Below, piece after piece: positions 59,058-64,000 of a DNA stretch of 64,000 nt (the stretch's first letter is position 1; every line of letters starts with the position of its first letter). Below the pieces are notes generated by a model. The model was not told the origin of the DNA and did no database searches. It was given only the letters and a program-made list of their open reading frames with translations. The stretch is from Brachionus koreanus (lineage: Eukaryota; Rotifera; Eurotatoria; Ploima; Brachionidae). The stretch covers positions 2,371,567-2,435,566 of the forward strand of contig PJRA01000313.1 in the NCBI GenBank assembly GCA_016987375.1, given 5' to 3'. The position numbers and the translations under genes are program-made.

Positions 59058-59065
59058 AATAAAAG

Positions 59066-59484
59066 TATGAATTACGAAATTATTATATTTTTGTTTTATT
59101 TATTCCTAGAATTAATGGCTTTGAATCAGATTTAAGCTTTTTTCTTAATTTTTTTATTATTTTTTCATAAATTAAATTAAAAATCTTCTTTAAATATTAA
59201 AATTTTATTTTAAGTTTTAATTTAAATGTTTCAACCAGGGCATAACCCCAACTTATATGTATAATTTTTTAATTAGAGCCAAACTCTAATTTAATTCACA
59301 AATTTGAATAAATAAAAATCAAATATCTTGTTTGAATCAAAAATAAATTCAAATATATTAACTTTTTTAAAAATAAAATCGATTTGAAGTCTTGAAGACT
59401 CCCACTATAGAAGACTTTTCTTTTTTTTGTTTTAATTCCAACCAGCATTATCCAGTCTTTTATTGAACTGGTTGATCTTTATTT
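59066..59484. other. Spacer
   Basis: AT-rich with no gene seen. Confidence 0.35.
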
Positions 59485-59682
59485 TTGAATGAAACCAATA
59501 TTCAAAAATTGATAATTATTCAGAATATAACTTTCTTATATGATAGAGTGGTGTCAATTTGGAACAGATTGTCAGAGCATGTAATATCGGAAAAGTCAGT
59601 AAATAGTTTTAAATCAAGAATTGTCCATCTAGTCTTTGGTTTAAATAAAACTAACGACTGCAATTGCTCGCTCAAGGGCTAA
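59485..59682 (+). mobile_element. Non-LTR retroelement C-terminal remnant
   Basis: An open frame reads YDRVVSIWNRLSEHVISEKS then VNSFKSRIVHLVFGL, the terminal pattern of CR1/Jockey-type polyproteins (F-x-R-V-V-x-I-WN-x-L-P-x-x-V-V-x-A-x-S-V-x-x-FK). It ends at a natural-looking stop. Upstream coding sequence is missing, so it is a truncated, dead copy, distinct in sequence from the one at 56946. Confidence 0.75.
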
Positions 59683-59960
59683 GCGCATCATGCGCTAGTT
59701 TAGATTCGTCCTAAACTTTTAAAAAATAAAACTTAAGATATTTATTTTTCCAAAAAATTCTACATATGTCTGATATTCACTTTCCTTAAATAGGTGATCT
59801 AATAAATTAAATAAATCGACAATAAATTTGATCAAAATTTTAACTTTGCCTTTAATGTTTTATTAATATTTTAAATGAAATAATGTTTAAATTTTTATTT
59901 CTAAATAAATTAAAATTGTTATTTATTTCCAAATTTTTTAAAATGGAATACAAAAAATAT

Positions 59961-61271
59961 TTATATATAATCCGAATTGAACTCGGTTGTTCTCCTAAAC
60001 GAGCTGTTATAGGCACCATTTCTTTTGGTGTTCGATCGAGACAAAAATCTCGAATAGCAAGATCGAGCTAATTTTACGGATGTATTGCACTTAATCGCCT
60101 CTTTAAAGCTATTTCGAAATACCTCGCTAATAAATGCATAAAAAAATGGATTTAAAGTGCTGTTTAAGTAGACTAAAAATTGAAAGATTGATGATAAATG
60201 TGCCGATATTTGATGATTAGTCTGAAAGTTAGCATTACTATTCGTATTTATGATGTATGTTGTTAGCAAAAAAACTTGAAATATCCAAAAAGGAGTGTAT
60301 GTAATGACATAAATGCTAATTACAATTAACACAAGATATGTTGCTTTGCGCCGATCTTTACGTTTAGAAGCGGGTCTTACATTTAGCAATTTTCTATTTT
60401 TTCTTAATCGAAAAATTATACAAAAATAAAAAACACTTATTAGAAAAATAGGTATAAAAAACGAAAATAGACAGCTATAAAATATGAATGCTATTTCTAG
60501 CTGAATGTAATCATTCTCCGGCCAAAGTATTGTACAGCTTTTAAATGAACGAATAAAGGGTTTCTTTGTAGTGCTATTTGAATTAAGCAAAGACTCTTCA
60601 GGCGACAAAATCACACTTGTTTCAATTGATATTGTATCAATGTTTGAATAGAGTATAATTGGAAGCATAAATATGATGCTTATTGACCACAAAGTTAGCA
60701 ATACTTTCTTAGAGCATGTTTTTTTGCGCCATTTTGATAAATCGGGTCTACAAACGGCTAAATACCTTAACAAAATAGTATTTTTTAATAAGCATTTAGA
60801 AAAAGAACCAAAATTAGATTTTAAAATTTAATTAAATTTGAAAAAAATTTAGCCATACCTATCAAAAGCCAGTAGAGTAAGAATAAATATTGCTGTGAAT
60901 TGATTTACACCAGTAAAGGTCCAGAATAGTTTGCAAGTAAAAAGTGAAAAAATCCACTGTCTATTTATTAACGAAGTTAAATAGAATGGAATACCTTGTA
61001 AAAAAATTAAATCAGCTATTGCCAAATTGAATAAAAATGTATTTGTTATTGTCTTTAGTTTGTTATTGAATAAAATAACATAAATGACCAATACTCCACC
61101 AACACTGCCAATTAGCCATATGATTATGTAGATGCCTATTTGTACAGTTCGAAAAATGGATGAGTTTCCTTGACTATTATTGATTGTCGAATTAAAAGCC
61201 TCGATGTCGGCGCATAATATTTCAGCAATATTTAAAAATATAATTAACAGCAAGCTCGCTTGCTTTGGCAT
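59961..61271 (-). CDS. Peptide GPCR, somatostatin/allatostatin-C receptor-like
   Basis: Rhodopsin-family receptor of 405 aa in two exons, 61271-60859 and 60765-59961. The 93-nt intron splits the Arg codon of the DRY motif (phase 2), giving FDR|YLAVCRP. A signal-like start (LLLIIFLNIAEILCAD) precedes N-glycosylation sites (NST, NSS). Helix 2 has NLAIAD (82-87) and GIPFY; helix 3 has Cys113, then VNQFTAIFIL, a phrase shared with allatostatin-C and somatostatin receptors. Loop 2 has CTILWPENDY; helix 6 TYTPFWIF and helix 7 NSTLNPFFY. The C-tail is Ser/Arg-rich. In helix 1 the near-invariant Asn (position 1.50) is Gly59 (GSVGGVLVIY). Ligand by family would be a somatostatin/AST-C-like peptide; that is inference. 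Confidence 0.85.
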
Positions 61272-63804
61272 TATTTTTTTAATTTGGCTTTGCTTACTCG
61301 ATCAGGTTAATAAAGAAAATATATAGCTGTTGAGGAATAGCTACACAATATATCAATAAATCTCTAGTTCATACCTCATTCAGAGTCTTGCTTTTTTTAA
61401 ATAAAAATTTTTGCTTATATTTGATGAACTTAAAATAAAAAAAATACCTGCTAAGTATCGTATTTATTTATTCCATAGAAAATTTGATTCAAAATCACTT
61501 TGTTTCATAATCTAATTTTTTTATTAGGCTCTGCTTTAGGGCTTGATCGAACCAAATTTTTTTATCTTTTATTTATTATTTTAATAAATGATGAAAAATA
61601 ACAATTTTTTTTTTTCGATTTTGTTATCTAAAATGGCCAAATTTCAGTACACAGTTAATCAGTCTGTCACATTAGAATTGTTAGCTTTTACATCATAAAA
61701 CAAAAATTTCAACAAAAAAAGAAAAAGAAAAAAATTCGATATTTTCTTACATTATATGAACAAATAAATATTAAGTTTTAAGAATAAACATTTTGTATTT
61801 ATAAAAGATTTTTTTTGAAATCGAAATCTAAGATATTGATCGAAGCATCATTTAAAATGTAAAACTAAATAGCAACCGTTCAGAGCTATCAATTAAAGTT
61901 TTTTAAAAATTAATTATTTAAACTTAAATAAACATAAATTTTTTATTTATGAACAATGATGAAGGCCTCAACTTTCAATAAATTCATGTTAGTTCATCTT
62001 TAAAAATTATTTCGTTTTTCAAATTCGATTCATGATCAAATCTTCATGCTTAGCTTTTTTAGATAAATAGCATGAAGATCAAAATTTTTGATCATAATTT
62101 TGCAATTAATGTAGGAAATTTTTGATAAGAATCATTATTAATATGTTAAAAATTTACCCAATACAATCTTTACTTAAATAAATTTTCCCTAGAAATTTAA
62201 TTATTTTCCATTTTAAAGAGTATCTTGAGAACAGAATTAAAACTAGTTCTGAGAAATTATAAAATTAAAGAATGTAATGAATTTTTTAGTCTAATTAACA
62301 ACTTTATTTCAATCTAAATTAATTAATAAAAGAAAAAAAAACTTAGAACTATCCTTTTTATGATAAATATTTTTGAAAAAAAAAATAACAGTTATCTTAA
62401 AAAAATAAAAACGTGATAAAATTTGGGAACCAAATTTATCTACTTGTCACAAAATTAGTTGTCTGGTTCAATTTATTTCGTGAGGATTATGATGAAAATT
62501 CTTTTTGGAAATTTTTTTTTTTATGTTTTTAAATACAGTTATTAAATTTTCTAATATAATCTTATTAAAATAGATATTTTCATGATTTTTAATAATTTAG
62601 GCTTTTGATTATTTTAGCTTAAAAAATGCATTAACAAAGTTACAATATAGAATTCTGAGAATTTCTTTTATTTAAGCTTGAATTGAAAATTTTTGAAAAA
62701 CTTTCCAACAAAAAAGTCAGAACTGTTGAATTAACTCGTTCAAGGTAGCAAATATTATATCAATGATTTAACTTGAAATGAACCGATTCTTGTATGCTGA
62801 ATATAACAAAAATTTGTTTATTGAAGCTAATAAAATTAGTGCGAATTTTTTGAATATTTTAAAATTAAATCATCAACAAACGAATTAGCAATAAAACGTG
62901 TCAAGGCTTAAATATTAGAATGTAGACAATTTTTAAAAATTAGAAAATAAAAAGAGCTAATTATTCTCCAGTTCGTTTCCTATATTTTGCATTCTCATTT
63001 TATTTTTTAAAAGTTTGTTTTAGTCAAAAATTAAAAATAAAGGAAAAGCTTTTAAAAAGTAAAACCCTTTTAGTTAAGTATGCAATGACTTTTGTTTGTT
63101 GGAAAAAATTAATCAAATTAGCATCATACATTTATCAAAAAAAATAAAAAAAAACACATATATTTTTAATGATGCTAGAAATACAAAATAAAAATAATAC
63201 CAAGTAATAGAATTAAAGGTATTTTTTGAAATAGTTAAGCTATTAAATGATGATTTTCATTTTTTCAGTTCTTTTTCAAAAGAAAAAAAATTTCATCAGG
63301 CTATTTATTCTAAATTAATTAAATTGAAATTTGAGTTAATATAAATAAACGAAATTAATCTGTTGTACGTAAATGAAAAATTATTTCAATTATTTCTACC
63401 CATCTTAATATTTTTACATTCTGTATTAAAATCATTAATAAATATTGATTATTTGATATTTTTCTGTTTATAAATTATATTTTTCACTTTAATCTGATTA
63501 TTTTATAATTTAATCTATTCATTTGACTCAATAAAAAATATTAAAAACAAACTGATAAACAATTTAAAAATAGATTTTTTCAAAGCTTTCAATTTAATTT
63601 CTGGCATTTATCTACTTCAATTTAAATAAAAATTGTCAAGGAAGACATTTCTCCTGAATATTTTTGTGAAATATTCTCAATTCAACCATAATATTCTTTT
63701 TTAAATTTCATTAGATCTTTTAAAGTTTGCCTTGATAAATCTTGAGAATATTTTTCTTCAAATAATTTTGAAATTTATTTCTAAAAATAAAATTTTTGTA
63801 GAAA
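61272..63804. other. Long AT-rich intergenic stretch
   Basis: About 2.5 kb upstream of the GPCR with no supported exon, RNA gene or transposon protein. The first few hundred bases presumably include the receptor promoter. Confidence 0.5.
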
Positions 63805-64000
63805 ATCATATTTATTTACGATATTTTCGAGTCTAGTATGATACCAGATTGTTGGAAAAGAGCTAATGTTACTCCAGTATATAAGAAGAAAGGTGGTAAA
63901 ACAAATCCTGAAAACTATCGTCCAATATCGCTTTTATCGATATTAATAAAAATAATGGAGAAGCTAATAAGAGATGAAATGGTAATGCATTTATCGGAAC
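63805..64000 (+). mobile_element. Non-LTR reverse transcriptase, cut by window end
   Basis: The frame reads MIPDCWKRANVTPVYKKKGG and then NPENYRPISLLSILIKIMEK, the finger motif at the start of the reverse-transcriptase domain (P-x-x-WK-x-A-x-V-x-P-x-x-K-x-G...NYRPISL). The sequence is intact to the window edge. The absence of endonuclease sequence upstream suggests 5' truncation near 63805. Confidence 0.92.

Noticed and set aside
1..64000. CRISPR arrays, operons or bacterial-type signals
   Set aside because: No spaced direct repeats of CRISPR type were seen, and introns and gene content show eukaryotic nuclear DNA.

Overview
The window is animal nuclear DNA: strongly AT-rich (about a quarter G+C by eye), with many very short spliceosomal introns (mostly 44-69 nt, GT...AG) and animal-specific genes (a PBX/Exd homeobox gene, a somatostatin/allatostatin-C-like GPCR, a mitochondrial-clan cytochrome P450). 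Low GC, tiny introns, several intronless conserved genes and eroded CR1-like, hAT-like and piggyBac-like elements fit a small invertebrate such as a monogonont rotifer. That placement is inference; no marker here proves it. Two N-runs (13591-14259 and 45623-45682) show it is a scaffold.

Layout. 1-6.3 kb: a 350-bp palindrome, then a multi-exon Lys/Ser-rich protein of unknown function. 6.4-7.4 kb: intronless PBX/Exd homeobox gene. 9.5-13.3 kb: a doubtful small ORF, then BOP1 (ribosome biogenesis, 8 exons, 707 aa). 13.6-14.3 kb: gap with a piggyBac-like terminus at its right edge. 14.7-20.5 kb, minus strand: a small secreted protein, TRMT11 (tRNA m2G10 methyltransferase, 8 exons, 488 aa) and PMPCA (mitochondrial processing peptidase alpha, 530 aa, with a probable 8-nt microexon). 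21-22.6 kb: a copied fragment of PMPCA, an AT-hook ORF and a hAT-like MITE. 23.4-27.2 kb: UBA1 (ubiquitin E1, 1133 aa). 28.2 kb: dead reverse-transcriptase fragment. 29.4-35.1 kb: a DHHC-family protein with an altered active-site motif, a single-pass membrane protein read through a GC-AG intron (minus), and a 9-exon mitochondrial-clan P450. 38-45.1 kb, minus: intronless PRPF8 (2368 aa), the core spliceosomal protein. 45.5-45.8 kb: tRNA-derived SINE-like sequence beside a gap. 48.8-56.8 kb: a small hypothetical gene, an 11-exon single-pass receptor (886 aa) with a possible SEFIR-like tail, and a protein with a papain/C39-like Cys...His core (possibly BIVM). 56.9-59.7 kb: transposon graveyard with two non-LTR 3' ends, a GC-rich patch and an 869-bp hAT-like foldback element with a perfect 8-bp target duplication. 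60-61.3 kb, minus: peptide GPCR split inside its DRY motif. The last 200 bases enter another non-LTR reverse transcriptase.

The genes form no operon or pathway; they are mostly independent housekeeping loci (splicing, ribosome assembly, tRNA modification, mitochondrial import, ubiquitin) among signalling and lineage-specific genes. The most notable observations are the GC-rich hAT foldback element and its AT-rich counterpart, the PMPCA microexon and duplicated exon piece, the divergent receptor, the HNHC palmitoyltransferase-like protein, and the contrast between intronless PRPF8/PBX and intron-rich neighbours.
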